A model generated the notes under the pieces. The model ran no database searches. It had not been told where the DNA came from and worked only from the letters and a program-made list of their open reading frames with translations. From the NCBI RefSeq assembly GCF_038024095.1, contig NZ_CP150668.1, forward strand, positions 124,001 to 188,000: DNA of 64,000 nt, given 5' to 3'. Shown here piece after piece: positions 9,574 to 17,943 of the stretch. Both the position numbers and the translations under genes were made by a program. Position 1 is the stretch's first letter. Each line of letters begins with the position of its first letter. Source of the stretch: Polaribacter tangerinus. GTDB lineage: Bacteria > Bacteroidota > Bacteroidia > Flavobacteriales > Flavobacteriaceae.

Positions 9574-9599
9574 TTAACCTTTATAAATAAAAAGCAAAA

Positions 9600-9627
9600 A
9601 AATACCCAAGTTCTCACTTGGGTATTT
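9600..9627. terminator. Bidirectional terminator between convergent genes
   Basis: AAATACCCAAG and CTTGGGTATTT pair around the loop TTCTCA, between the stop of the hydrolase gene (plus) and the stop of the PLP acyltransferase gene (minus). The A/T flanks serve either strand. Confidence 0.85.
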
Positions 9628-9649
9628 AAAAATATGTAAGCTTTGTAAA

Positions 9650-10897
9650 CTATACCAAAGTAGCCGCAACTTTTTTGTAAACGCCGCTTTCTAACTTTTC
9701 TCTAATTGATGAAAAAGCAGTAATTGTCTCTTCAATATCTTGCTGAGTGTGCGTGGCAGTTGGTATTAATCGTAAAATAATTAATCCTTTAGGAATTACT
9801 GGGTATACAACAATCGAGCAAAATACACCATGGTTTTCTCTTAAATCATTTACCATTGCCATGGCTTCTGGAATATCACCTTTTAAAAAAACAGGTGTAA
9901 TACATGTTTGCGTAGTTCCTAAATCGAAGCCAGCATTTCTTAATCCAGATTGCAATGCGTTGGTATTTTGCCAAAGCTTTTCTTTTAATTCTGGCATAGT
10001 TCTTATCATGTCTAAACGTTTCAACGCACCTTTAACCATTGCCATTGGTAATGATTTTGCAAATGTTTGAGAACGCATATTGTATTGTAAATACTGAATT
10101 ACATCTTTATTTCCTGCTAAAAAAGCACCAACACCAGCCATAGATTTTGCAAAAGTGGCAAAATAAACGTCTATTTCGTCTTGTACACCTTGCTCAAAAC
10201 CAGTTCCTCTTCCATTTTCTCCGAGTGTACCAAAACCATGTGCATCATCAACTAATAATCTAAAATTATACTCTTTTTTAAAAGCTACAATTTCTTTCAG
10301 TCTACCTTGCTCTCCTCTCATACCAAATACACCTTCAGAAATCACCAAAATACCACCGCCTGTTTTCTCTGCCATTCGAGCAGCTCGTTTAATGTTTTTC
10401 TCAAAACTCTCCATATCGTTGTGCTTAAAAACAAAACGTTTTCCTGCATGTAAACGAACACCATCTATAATACAAGCGTGCGTATCCATATCGTACACAA
10501 TAATATCGTTTTTAGAAACCAAAGCGTCTATTGCAGACATAATTCCTTGATAACCAAAATTTAATAAATAAGCTTTTTCTTTACCAACAAAATCTGCACA
10601 TTCTTGCTCTAACTGTTCATGAAGTGGTGTATGACCAGACATCATTCTTGCTCCCATTGGGTAGGCCATTCCGTGAGTTAAGGCAGCTTCTCCATCTACT
10701 TTTAATACTTCAGGATGATTTGCCAAACCTAAATAGTCATTAATACTCCAAGTAATTACCTTTTTCCCATTAAAAGACATTCTATTAGAAATAGGCCCCT
10801 CTAATTTTGGAAACACATAATATCCTTCTGCTTGTTCTGCCCATTTTCCTAAAGGGCCTTTATCTTTAACTATTCTATCGAATAAATCTGTAATCAT
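9650..10897 (-). CDS. PLP-dependent acyltransferase of the serine palmitoyltransferase/cysteate acyltransferase type
   Basis: A 415-residue alpha-oxoamine synthase that condenses an amino acid with an acyl thioester, with decarboxylation, at the start of sphingolipid or sulfonolipid synthesis. Visible marks: WSINDYLGLANHPEV, MSGHTPLHEQLE, ISEGVFGMRGEQG, VDDAHGFGTLG (cofactor-binding Asp/His) and TFAKSMAG with the Schiff-base Lys. The extended N-terminus (GPLGKWAEQAEGYYVFP) is shared with the Flavobacterium enzyme I know as a cysteate fatty-acyltransferase for capnine, and differs from glycine C-acetyltransferase. Its neighbour upstream, a cysteine-synthase-like enzyme, could make cysteate. 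The family is sure; cysteate rather than serine is an inference. It has its own strong promoter. Confidence 0.82.
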   Translation of the reverse strand: MITDLFDRIVKDKGPLGKWAEQAEGYYVFPKLEGPISNRMSFNGKKVITWSINDYLGLANHPEVLKVDGEAALTHGMAYPMGARMMSGHTPLHEQLEQECADFVGKEKAYLLNFGYQGIMSAIDALVSKNDIIVYDMDTHACIIDGVRLHAGKRFVFKHNDMESFEKNIKRAARMAEKTGGGILVISEGVFGMRGEQGRLKEIVAFKKEYNFRLLVDDAHGFGTLGENGRGTGFEQGVQDEIDVYFATFAKSMAGVGAFLAGNKDVIQYLQYNMRSQTFAKSLPMAMVKGALKRLDMIRTMPELKEKLWQNTNALQSGLRNAGFDLGTTQTCITPVFLKGDIPEAMAMVNDLRENHGVFCSIVVYPVIPKGLIILRLIPTATHTQQDIEETITAFSSIREKLESGVYKKVAATLV

Positions 10898-10919
10898 TTT
10901 AAACTGTTTTTGAAGACAA

Positions 10920-10950
10920 CAAAGTTATGAAATTTTAACAGTCTTTCAAA
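10920..10950 (-). promoter_or_regulatory. Strong Bacteroidetes promoter for the PLP acyltransferase gene
   Basis: On the minus strand TTTG, exactly 19 bases, then TAACTTTG: full match to the TTTG-N19-TAnnTTTG form. It lies in the 80-base gap after the cysteine-synthase-like gene, so the acyltransferase can be transcribed alone. Confidence 0.75.
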
Positions 10951-10977
10951 TTTATAAACGGTTCTTTAGTAAGTGAA

Positions 10978-11976
10978 TTATTCTATAAAACCTTGATTTT
11001 TCATCCAAGTATTGCTGTAAACTTTATTAATATATTTTACACCATGATCGGGTAAAATTACTACTACCACACTATTTTTATCAAAATATTGTTGTGCATT
11101 ATATTGTATGGCCGCTTGTATTACGGCACCACTTGTATAACCACAAAAAAGTCCTTCTTTTTTTAGAAGTGATCTGGTTGTTAAAGCTGCTTCTTTGTCA
11201 GAAACTTTTTCATACACATCTATAATATCAAAATTAGTGGCTCCCGGAATTAAGTTTTTTCCTAATCCTTCAATTCTGTATGGTTTTATTTCATTTAAAT
11301 CTAGTTCTTTGGTTTCATGATATTTTTTTAAAACAGAACCAATGGCATCTACGCCTAAAATTTTAATATTTTTATTTTGTTCCTTTAGATATTTACCTGT
11401 TCCAGAAATGGTGCCTCCAGTGCCACTTGCAGCAATTAAATGTGTTATTTTTCCTTGGGTTTGTTTCCATATTTCTGGGCCAGTAGTTTCGTAATGCGCC
11501 TCTATATTTAAGGCATTAAAATACTGATTAATATAAACGGAATTCGGCGTTTTTTTCTGAATTGCTTTTGCTACTTCGTAATAAGACCTTGGGTCTTCTG
11601 GGGCTACGTTTGCAGGACAAACATGCACTTCTGCTCCCATTGTTTTTAATAATTCTATTTTGTCTTGAGATGATTTATTGCTTACTGCCAAAATACATTT
11701 ATAGCCTTTAACCAAACTTATCATGGCTAAACTAAAACCTGTATTTCCTGAAGTAGTTTCTACAATGGTTGCTCCTTCTTTAAGTATTCCTTTTTTTTCT
11801 GCATTCTCTACTATATGAAGTGCTATTCTATCTTTTTGAGACAAACCAGGGTTAAATGATTCTAATTTTGCAAAGAAAGTACCTTTTAAATCTTTGGTAA
11901 TTTTTTGAAGTTTTACAAGCGGCGTCTCTCCTATTAAATCTAAAATACTATTGTTTACTTTTTGATGATTCTTCAT
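10978..11976 (-). CDS. Cysteine synthase-family PLP enzyme (possible cysteate synthase)
   Basis: A 332-residue fold-type II PLP enzyme. NPGLSQKDR contains the Schiff-base Lys but deviates from the usual [17 protein letters not shown] binds the substrate carboxylate, [13 protein letters not shown] the cofactor phosphate, and [11 protein letters not shown] is the C-terminal active-site block. The general reaction replaces the beta-substituent of a serine derivative by a sulfur nucleophile. Because of the altered lysine loop and the adjacent lipid acyltransferase, sulfite-dependent cysteate formation is plausible; ordinary cysteine or cystathionine synthesis cannot be excluded. A hairpin lies 17 bases upstream of the start. 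Confidence 0.8.
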   Translation of the reverse strand: MKNHQKVNNSILDLIGETPLVKLQKITKDLKGTFFAKLESFNPGLSQKDRIALHIVENAEKKGILKEGATIVETTSGNTGFSLAMISLVKGYKCILAVSNKSSQDKIELLKTMGAEVHVCPANVAPEDPRSYYEVAKAIQKKTPNSVYINQYFNALNIEAHYETTGPEIWKQTQGKITHLIAASGTGGTISGTGKYLKEQNKNIKILGVDAIGSVLKKYHETKELDLNEIKPYRIEGLGKNLIPGATNFDIIDVYEKVSDKEAALTTRSLLKKEGLFCGYTSGAVIQAAIQYNAQQYFDKNSVVVVILPDHGVKYINKVYSNTWMKNQGFIE

Positions 11977-11993
11977 TGAATTCCTTTCATTAA

Positions 11994-12028
11994 AAAAACC
12001 TCACATAATATAAATACGTGAGGTTTTT
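11994..12028 (-). terminator. Terminator of the S9 peptidase gene, or attenuator in the leader of the next gene
   Basis: On the minus strand ACCTCACG and TGTGAGGT-type arms close a loop of about 12 bases, followed by a run of seven T. It lies 63 bases after the S9 peptidase stop and only 17 bases before the cysteine-synthase-like ATG. A TATTTTTG -7-like word sits at 12043-12050, upstream of the hairpin. Confidence 0.75.
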
Positions 12029-12091
12029 CTTTATATCGAATACAAAAATAATATTTCGAACTGAAATAAAAAAAATGATTACGTAAAATAG

Positions 12092-14191
12092 CTACAAGTC
12101 TAATTTATTTTCTAATGCTAAAATAAAAGTAAATTCACGAGCTAAATCCTTTAAAGAATCGAACCTGCCAGATGCGCCTCCATGTCCTGCACTCATATCG
12201 GTTTTTAAGAGTAATAAATTGTTGTCTGTCTTTAAATCTCTCAATTTAGCCACCCATTTTGCAGGTTCCCAATATTGTACCTGAGAGTCGTGGTAGCCCG
12301 TTACTACAAGCATATTCGGATATTTTTGTGGCAAAACCTGGTCGTAAGGAGAATAGGACTTTATATAATGGTAAAACTCTTTAATATTCGGGTTGCCCCA
12401 TTCGTCATACTCGCCTGTGGTTAAAGGAATACTTTCATCTAACATTGTAGAAACCACATCTACAAAGGGAACTGATGCTATGATACCGTTGTACAATTCT
12501 GGATTCATATTTACAATTGCTCCCATTAACAGACCACCAGCAGAGCCTCCCATTGCGTACAAATGTTTTGGGGAAGTATAATTTTCTTTAATTAAAAACT
12601 TACTACAATCTATAAAATCGGTAAAAGTATTTTTTTTATGAAGCATTTTACCTTTTTCATACCAATCTCTCCCTAAATATTCACTCCCTCTAATATGAGC
12701 AATTGCATACACAAAACCTCTGTCAAGAAAACTTAATCTTGTTGTAGAAAAAGAATCTGGAATCGTATAACCATACGAGCCATAACCATATAAAATTAGA
12801 GGTGTATTGGCGTTTAAATTGGTTTTTTTATGATATACAAGAGAAATGGGTACCTTTTTCCCGTCTCTTGCAGTTGCCCATAATCGTTCGCTTTTGTAGT
12901 TTTCTTTATTAAACTTACCTCCTACTACTTCTTGTTCTTTTTTGACTTCTTTAGATTTTGTTTTCATATTAAAATCTATAATAGAAGCTGGTGTTGTTAA
13001 AGAAGTGTAAGAATATCTAATTGTGTTTGAGTTAAAATCAGGATTATTATAAACACCAACAGAATAGGTTTCTTCGTCGAAAGGTAAATAATAATCTTCT
13101 GTACCATCCCATTTAATTACTCTAATTTTACTTAATCCGTTGGTTCTCTCCTCTAATACTAAAAACTCTTTAAAAATAGAAAAACCCTCTAAAAGTGTAT
13201 CTTTTCTGTGCGGTATTACAGAAACCCAATTCTCTTTTTGTGCATTTGAAACTGGCGCTTTCATTAATTTAAAATTAGTAGCATCGTCTTTATTTGTTAA
13301 AAAATAAAAATCGTTTTCAAAATGGGCAATACTATATTCTAAGTCTCTTTCTCTTGGTTGAATAACGGTAAAGTTTCCAGTAGGAAAATTAGCGTCTAAA
13401 TACCTGCTTTCACTAGAAACAGTGCTGTCAGAACCAATAATAATATATTTATTAGATTTTGTTTTGGTCACATACACATTAAAAGTTTCGTCTTTTTCGT
13501 GGTATACTTCTACATCTTCGGATGTTGGTGTACCTAAAACGTGTCTGAACACCTTTTCACTCCGTAAAGTTTCTGGATTTTTTTTTGTGTAAAAAAATGT
13601 CTTATTATCATTTGCCCATGCAGAATTTCCTGAAGTATTTTCAATTATATCCTTATAAATTTCTCCCGATAACAAATTTTTTACCCGTAAAAAATATTGT
13701 CTTCTACTTACTGTGTCAGTAGCAAAAATGGCTAGTTTATTGTTATTTGATATATTTAAACCTCCTAACTGAAAATAATCGAATCCTTTGGCCATTTCAT
13801 TGGCATCGAACATTATTTCTTCTGGGGAACTTTCTGTTTCTTTTTTTCTACAGTAAATTGGATATTGCAATCCTTTTTCATAACGAATGTAATAGAAATA
13901 ACCATTGTCCTTATTTGGCACAGTGCTATCGTCTTCTTTAATTCTACCTTTCAATTCTTCAAATAATTGAAGCTCGAATTTCTTGGTGTGCTTGGTTACC
14001 TCATCGTAATAATTATTTTCTTGCTCAAGGTAATCAATTACCTTTTTTGTTTGTGCATCTTTTACTTCGGCAAGTTTTTGATGGTCAGACAATCGCATCC
14101 AAAAATAATTGTCTACTCTTACATCGCCATGCTTTTCTATTTCGAAGTATTCTTTTGCTGCTAGAGGCAGTTTTGCATCGGTACTTTTCAT
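12092..14191 (-). CDS. Prolyl oligopeptidase family serine peptidase (oligopeptidase B-like)
   Basis: A 699-residue S9A-type peptidase: an N-terminal beta-propeller (about residues 1-410) and a C-terminal alpha/beta-hydrolase. GGSAGGLLMG is the nucleophile elbow with catalytic Ser; GYHDSQVQYWEPAKW supplies the Asp; and MSAGHGGASGR the His. LYGYGSYG and RGSEYLGRDWYEKGK are oligopeptidase B landmarks. The ATG at 14191 (MKSTDAKLP) is preferred over 14245, because the promoter's -7 element lies inside the longer form; without the extra 18 residues there is no signal peptide and the enzyme is cytoplasmic, as is usual for oligopeptidase B. Confidence 0.9.
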   Translation of the reverse strand: MKSTDAKLPLAAKEYFEIEKHGDVRVDNYFWMRLSDHQKLAEVKDAQTKKVIDYLEQENNYYDEVTKHTKKFELQLFEELKGRIKEDDSTVPNKDNGYFYYIRYEKGLQYPIYCRKKETESSPEEIMFDANEMAKGFDYFQLGGLNISNNNKLAIFATDTVSRRQYFLRVKNLLSGEIYKDIIENTSGNSAWANDNKTFFYTKKNPETLRSEKVFRHVLGTPTSEDVEVYHEKDETFNVYVTKTKSNKYIIIGSDSTVSSESRYLDANFPTGNFTVIQPRERDLEYSIAHFENDFYFLTNKDDATNFKLMKAPVSNAQKENWVSVIPHRKDTLLEGFSIFKEFLVLEERTNGLSKIRVIKWDGTEDYYLPFDEETYSVGVYNNPDFNSNTIRYSYTSLTTPASIIDFNMKTKSKEVKKEQEVVGGKFNKENYKSERLWATARDGKKVPISLVYHKKTNLNANTPLILYGYGSYGYTIPDSFSTTRLSFLDRGFVYAIAHIRGSEYLGRDWYEKGKMLHKKNTFTDFIDCSKFLIKENYTSPKHLYAMGGSAGGLLMGAIVNMNPELYNGIIASVPFVDVVSTMLDESIPLTTGEYDEWGNPNIKEFYHYIKSYSPYDQVLPQKYPNMLVVTGYHDSQVQYWEPAKWVAKLRDLKTDNNLLLLKTDMSAGHGGASGRFDSLKDLAREFTFILALENKLDL

Positions 14192-14212
14192 TATTTCTAT
14201 TTTGAATGGCAA

Positions 14213-14245
14213 CAAAAATAAGACTATTAACGTAAGAAATATCAA
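14213..14245 (-). promoter_or_regulatory. Promoter of the S9 peptidase gene
   Basis: On the minus strand TTG, 22 bases, then TATTTTTG. The transcript start would fall near 14206, about 15 bases upstream of the ATG at 14191, which argues against the longer reading from 14245. Confidence 0.5.
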
Positions 14246-14290
14246 TAAAAATTATCATTTTTACTACTTCGCAATTCTTTTAAATTTATG

Positions 14291-14298
14291 TAATTTTG
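14291..14298 (+). promoter_or_regulatory. -7 element of the ybaB promoter
   Basis: TAATTTTG matches TAnnTTTG 26 bases upstream of the ybaB ATG. No clear -33 element is visible about 19 bases further up, so this is a half-supported promoter. Confidence 0.4.
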
Positions 14299-14323
14299 AC
14301 AATAATTTAAAAAACTATAAAAC

Positions 14324-14647
14324 ATGTTTGGAGATATATCGGGAATGATGAATAAGCTTAAAGAGGCTCAAAAAGAGGTAGAAATTACAAAGCAACGTTT
14401 GCATTCTGTTTTAATTGATGAAACTTCTGCAGATAAAAAAATAAAAGTAACCCTAACAGCTAACAGAGAAATTAAAAATATATCTATTGATGAATCTTTG
14501 TTAAGTGATGCAGAAGAATTAGAAGATTATTTAATTTTAACGTTAAATAAAGCGATTGAAAAAGCAACAAAAATTAATGAAACAGAAATGGCTGTTGCTG
14601 CAAAAGCAGGAATGCCTAATATACCAGGAATGGATATGTTTAAATAA
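14324..14647 (+). CDS. YbaB/EbfC family nucleoid-associated protein
   Basis: A 107-residue protein matching the whole YbaB/EbfC family: N-terminal coiled-coil helix ([13 protein letters not shown]), the central sheet with [15 protein letters not shown], the second helix ([16 protein letters not shown]) and the Met/Gly/Pro-rich tail NIPGMDMF. Members form tweezer-like dimers that bind DNA and affect nucleoid structure. The gene is divergent from the S9 peptidase gene and followed by a terminator, so it is probably transcribed alone; it is not linked to dnaX or recR here. Confidence 0.9.
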   Translation: MFGDISGMMNKLKEAQKEVEITKQRLHSVLIDETSADKKIKVTLTANREIKNISIDESLLSDAEELEDYLILTLNKAIEKATKINETEMAVAAKAGMPNIPGMDMFK

Positions 14648-14695
14648 AATAACGCACATTTTAACAAAAAAAGTTTTTTCTAAAAACAACAATAG

Positions 14696-14719
14696 TACCT
14701 CTGTTACAGAGGTATTTTT
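14696..14719 (+). terminator. Terminator after ybaB
   Basis: TACCTCTG and CAGAGGTA pair over a TTA loop, followed by TTTTT, 48 bases after the ybaB stop. Confidence 0.85.
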
Positions 14720-14746
14720 ACATACACAAATTACACCCTAATTATT

Positions 14747-17326
14747 ATGAAAAAAGACCTTAAAAAAAAGAATTCAAAGAAAATTATAAAATGGGCAATT
14801 TCCATAGTAGTTGGTATGTTTATTTTATTAGCAATACTTCCATTTTTATATAAAGATAAAATTGTTGCTTTGGTCACTAAAACTATTAATAACAACATTA
14901 ATGCCACCGTTAAATTTGAAAATGCAAGCTTAAGTTTATTCAGAAATTTCCCGAAAGCTACTTTGCAAGTATCTAATTTAAAGGTTATTAACAAAGCACC
15001 TTTTCTGGGAGATACATTAGCTGCTATAGAAACGATAGACATTAGTTTAAAAATAAGCGAACTATTTAACAAGGCTTCTCAACCTTTAAATATTAGAAGT
15101 ATTACCGCAAATAACGGAACTGTAAATATTATTTTTAATAAAGACGATATAGGTAATTTTAATATCGGAAAAGAAACAAAAAATACCCAGCAGCAAGATA
15201 AATCTTTAACGCTGGCAATAGAAAACTATGCTCTTAATAACATGATTTTTAATTATTTTGATGAGAATTCTGGAATGAAAATGAACATCGAAAATATTGA
15301 ACATTTTGGCAAAGGAAACTTTGAAAAAGATATATTAGACTTAACAACAAGTAGCACAGCCAACATTTCTTTTGAGTACGATAATATAAATTATTTAGAT
15401 CGTATTCCTGTAAAATTAGAGGCTATTATAGGAATAGATTTAAACAATTATAAATTCACTTTTAAAGAGAATACAGGATATATAAATCAATTACCTCTTT
15501 CTTTTGATGGTTTTATTCAACTTTTGGATGATAAACAACAATATAATTTGGTTTTTAAAACGCCTACTTCTTCTTTTCAAAACGCATTGGCATTAGTTCC
15601 CAAAAAATATCGTGGTAATTTATCTGGGATAAAAACATCAGGTAATTTTGATGTTGTTGGAAACGTAAATGGAATTCTTTCTAACGATGAAATACCTAAA
15701 TTTAATATTTCAATTACTGCGAACAATGCAAGTTTTAAATATGATGATTTACCGAAATCAGTTAACAATATTAATATAAATTCAGAAATTATAAATGATA
15801 GTGGTCTTTTAAAAGATACAAAAATAAAAGCTGGAAAACTAACATTTAAAGTTGATGAAGATACATTTTTAACATCAGGATATTTACACAATATTACAAC
15901 AAACCCAATAGTCAGCCTAGCATTAAAAGGGACTTTAAACTTAGGGAACTTCCATAAAGTGTATCCTTTGCCAAAACAAAGTGAGTTAACGGGTATTTTA
16001 AACACCTCTATTCAAACGAACTTTAATATAGAGGCAGTTAAAAATAATAACTTCAAAGAAATTAAAAATATAGGAACAATAGCCGTTTCTAATTTTAAGT
16101 ATTCGGGAGTGCAAGTTGCGAATCCATTTTTTATTACGAACACTACTCTAGCGTTTAACACCAACACTATAAATTTAGAAGAATTTAATGCAAAAACAGG
16201 AGCATCTGATTTCTCTCTACAAGGAAATATTGAGAATTTTTATGGTTTTTTGTTTTCTGATAAAAAGCTGAAAGGAAATTTTAATCTAACTTCAAATAGT
16301 TTTCGTATTGATGATTTCTTATCTAAAGAAATTGCTAAGAATGATGTGGAAAACACCCAATTAAAAATACCAGATTTTTTAGATATTTCTCTAAAAGCTT
16401 CTGGTAATTCTGTAACTTATAACGGACTTAATTTAGCCAATTTTAAAGGGGCCGTTTTTCTAAAAGAAGAATCGATTCAATTACAAAACATAGAAACCAA
16501 TATTTTTGGTGGTCAAATAGGTTTTGAAGGGATGATTTCTACTAAAACCAATAAACCGAATTTTTCTATGGATTTAAATTTTTCTAAGCTCAATATTTTA
16601 GATGCTTTTGAAAATCTAGAGATGCTAAACGCTATTGCTCCACTGGCAAAAAGTATTGCTGGAAAAATAGATGCAACAGTAAATGTTTCTGGAAATTTAT
16701 CAGAAAAAATGACGGTAGATTTAAACAGTATTTCTGGAGGTTTTTTTGGTAAATTATCTGATACAAAATTACAACCAAAAAACGCTAAACTATTACATTT
16801 TATAGATGATAAAATAGATTTTATTTCGATAGACAACTTAAATTTAAATGATATAAGTGCTAACTTAACTTTTAAAAATGGTGAAGTATTTATAAAACCA
16901 TTCGAAGTAAAATATAATGATATTTCTATGATGCTATCTGGAATACATCGTTTTAATAACACTTTAAATTATGAAATAATTTTTAATGTTCCACCAAAAT
17001 ACTTAGGAAAGGAAGTAGAAACAATTTTAAGTAAATTGAATTCTAAAGAGTTAGAAAAAATAAAATACGTACCAATTCACACAAGTTTAACAGGCAGTTT
17101 TTCTAATCTTAATTTTAAAACAGATGTAAACGATGTTTCTAAAAAATTTGTAAAATCTATTTTAGATAATCAAAAAAATGACCTCTTAAATTCAGGGAGA
17201 GAAAAAATAAAAAATGTATTAAATGGAACTAAAAATAAGGATAGCTCAAACAATAGTTACTCGAAAGGCAAAGTCAAAAATATTTTGAATCGTTTTTTAC
17301 AAAAGAAGAAAGACACAAACAATTAA
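14747..17326 (+). CDS. AsmA-like outer-membrane biogenesis protein
   Basis: An 859-residue protein with one N-terminal membrane anchor (about residues 15-36) and a long repetitive beta-rich periplasmic body. FENASLSLFRNFPKATLQVSNLKV is the AsmA N-terminal signature and the C-terminal AsmA-like part includes AKSIAGKIDATVNVSGNLSE. The family consists of bridge-like proteins thought to move phospholipid between inner and outer membranes or affect envelope assembly. It stands alone between ybaB's terminator and its own. Confidence 0.85.
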   Translation: MKKDLKKKNSKKIIKWAISIVVGMFILLAILPFLYKDKIVALVTKTINNNINATVKFENASLSLFRNFPKATLQVSNLKVINKAPFLGDTLAAIETIDISLKISELFNKASQPLNIRSITANNGTVNIIFNKDDIGNFNIGKETKNTQQQDKSLTLAIENYALNNMIFNYFDENSGMKMNIENIEHFGKGNFEKDILDLTTSSTANISFEYDNINYLDRIPVKLEAIIGIDLNNYKFTFKENTGYINQLPLSFDGFIQLLDDKQQYNLVFKTPTSSFQNALALVPKKYRGNLSGIKTSGNFDVVGNVNGILSNDEIPKFNISITANNASFKYDDLPKSVNNININSEIINDSGLLKDTKIKAGKLTFKVDEDTFLTSGYLHNITTNPIVSLALKGTLNLGNFHKVYPLPKQSELTGILNTSIQTNFNIEAVKNNNFKEIKNIGTIAVSNFKYSGVQVANPFFITNTTLAFNTNTINLEEFNAKTGASDFSLQGNIENFYGFLFSDKKLKGNFNLTSNSFRIDDFLSKEIAKNDVENTQLKIPDFLDISLKASGNSVTYNGLNLANFKGAVFLKEESIQLQNIETNIFGGQIGFEGMISTKTNKPNFSMDLNFSKLNILDAFENLEMLNAIAPLAKSIAGKIDATVNVSGNLSEKMTVDLNSISGGFFGKLSDTKLQPKNAKLLHFIDDKIDFISIDNLNLNDISANLTFKNGEVFIKPFEVKYNDISMMLSGIHRFNNTLNYEIIFNVPPKYLGKEVETILSKLNSKELEKIKYVPIHTSLTGSFSNLNFKTDVNDVSKKFVKSILDNQKNDLLNSGREKIKNVLNGTKNKDSSNNSYSKGKVKNILNRFLQKKKDTNN

Positions 17327-17331
17327 TCAAA

Positions 17332-17363
17332 AAAAATGGGTGTTTTGTAAAAACACCCATTTT
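17332..17363. terminator. Bidirectional terminator between asmA-like and DUF5362 genes
   Basis: ATGGGTGTTTT and AAAACACCCAT pair across a short GTA loop, with A and T runs outside on both strands. It separates two convergent genes. Confidence 0.85.
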
Positions 17364-17377
17364 ATGTATTTTTAATA

Positions 17378-17824
17378 TTATACAGCAGTTGCTACAGCTC
17401 CAATTATACCTATTATTGCAGCTAACAAGTATATTGATAAAATTATAATAGTGTACACTCCTATAAATTTATAATGAGATTTTAGCATTTCTAATGCTTT
17501 CGATAAAGTTTCATCGTCTTTAGACGATAATGCTGCCGATGTTTTTACAGAAAATTGATATAAATAATAAACTGGAAAAGCATAAATTAAAGCAATAACA
17601 ATATAAACAACAGACAATACACCACCTATGTTAAATGGGATGGTTTCTGTTTGCGGCAAACTACTATAAATAGCACTAATAAAAAAGCTACCCACAAACA
17701 TTAGGGCCAACATGATAATTCCTAAAATAGATAAAAATTTACTCCACATAGCAGTTTCTTTAAGAAATTTTCTGGAGGCACTGTTTAAGGTTAACTGTTC
17801 AACTTCTGTAATGACTTCTTTCAT
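17378..17824 (-). CDS. DUF5362-type small membrane protein
   Basis: A 148-residue inner-membrane protein with four hydrophobic helices, an N-terminal cytoplasmic segment (LTLNSASRKFLKETAMW) and an internal polar helix (KDDETLSKALEMLKSHYKFIG). The pattern matches the DUF5362 family of Bacteroidetes, for which no function is known to me. A TATTTTTG word upstream has a TTTG only 15 bases before it, so the promoter is uncertain. It is separated from rocD by a terminator. Confidence 0.7.
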   Translation of the reverse strand: MKEVITEVEQLTLNSASRKFLKETAMWSKFLSILGIIMLALMFVGSFFISAIYSSLPQTETIPFNIGGVLSVVYIVIALIYAFPVYYLYQFSVKTSAALSSKDDETLSKALEMLKSHYKFIGVYTIIILSIYLLAAIIGIIGAVATAV

Positions 17825-17889
17825 AATTTTTGATAATGTTTAGGTTATTTAATTGTTTCAAAAATAAGTAAATTATATACACAAAATAA

Positions 17890-17922
17890 AAAAAGCTACA
17901 AATAGCTATATTTGTAACTTTT
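17890..17922 (-). terminator. Terminator of rocD
   Basis: On the minus strand AAGTTACAAATA and TATTTGTAGCTT pair (one mismatch), followed by seven T, about 22 bases after the rocD stop. Confidence 0.8.
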
Positions 17923-17943
17923 TAATACTGATACAATTGATGC

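Noticed and set aside
9650..10897. Glycine C-acetyltransferase (kbl)
   Set aside because: The N-terminal extension and neighbour argue for a lipid-forming acyltransferase, and no threonine dehydrogenase gene is adjacent.
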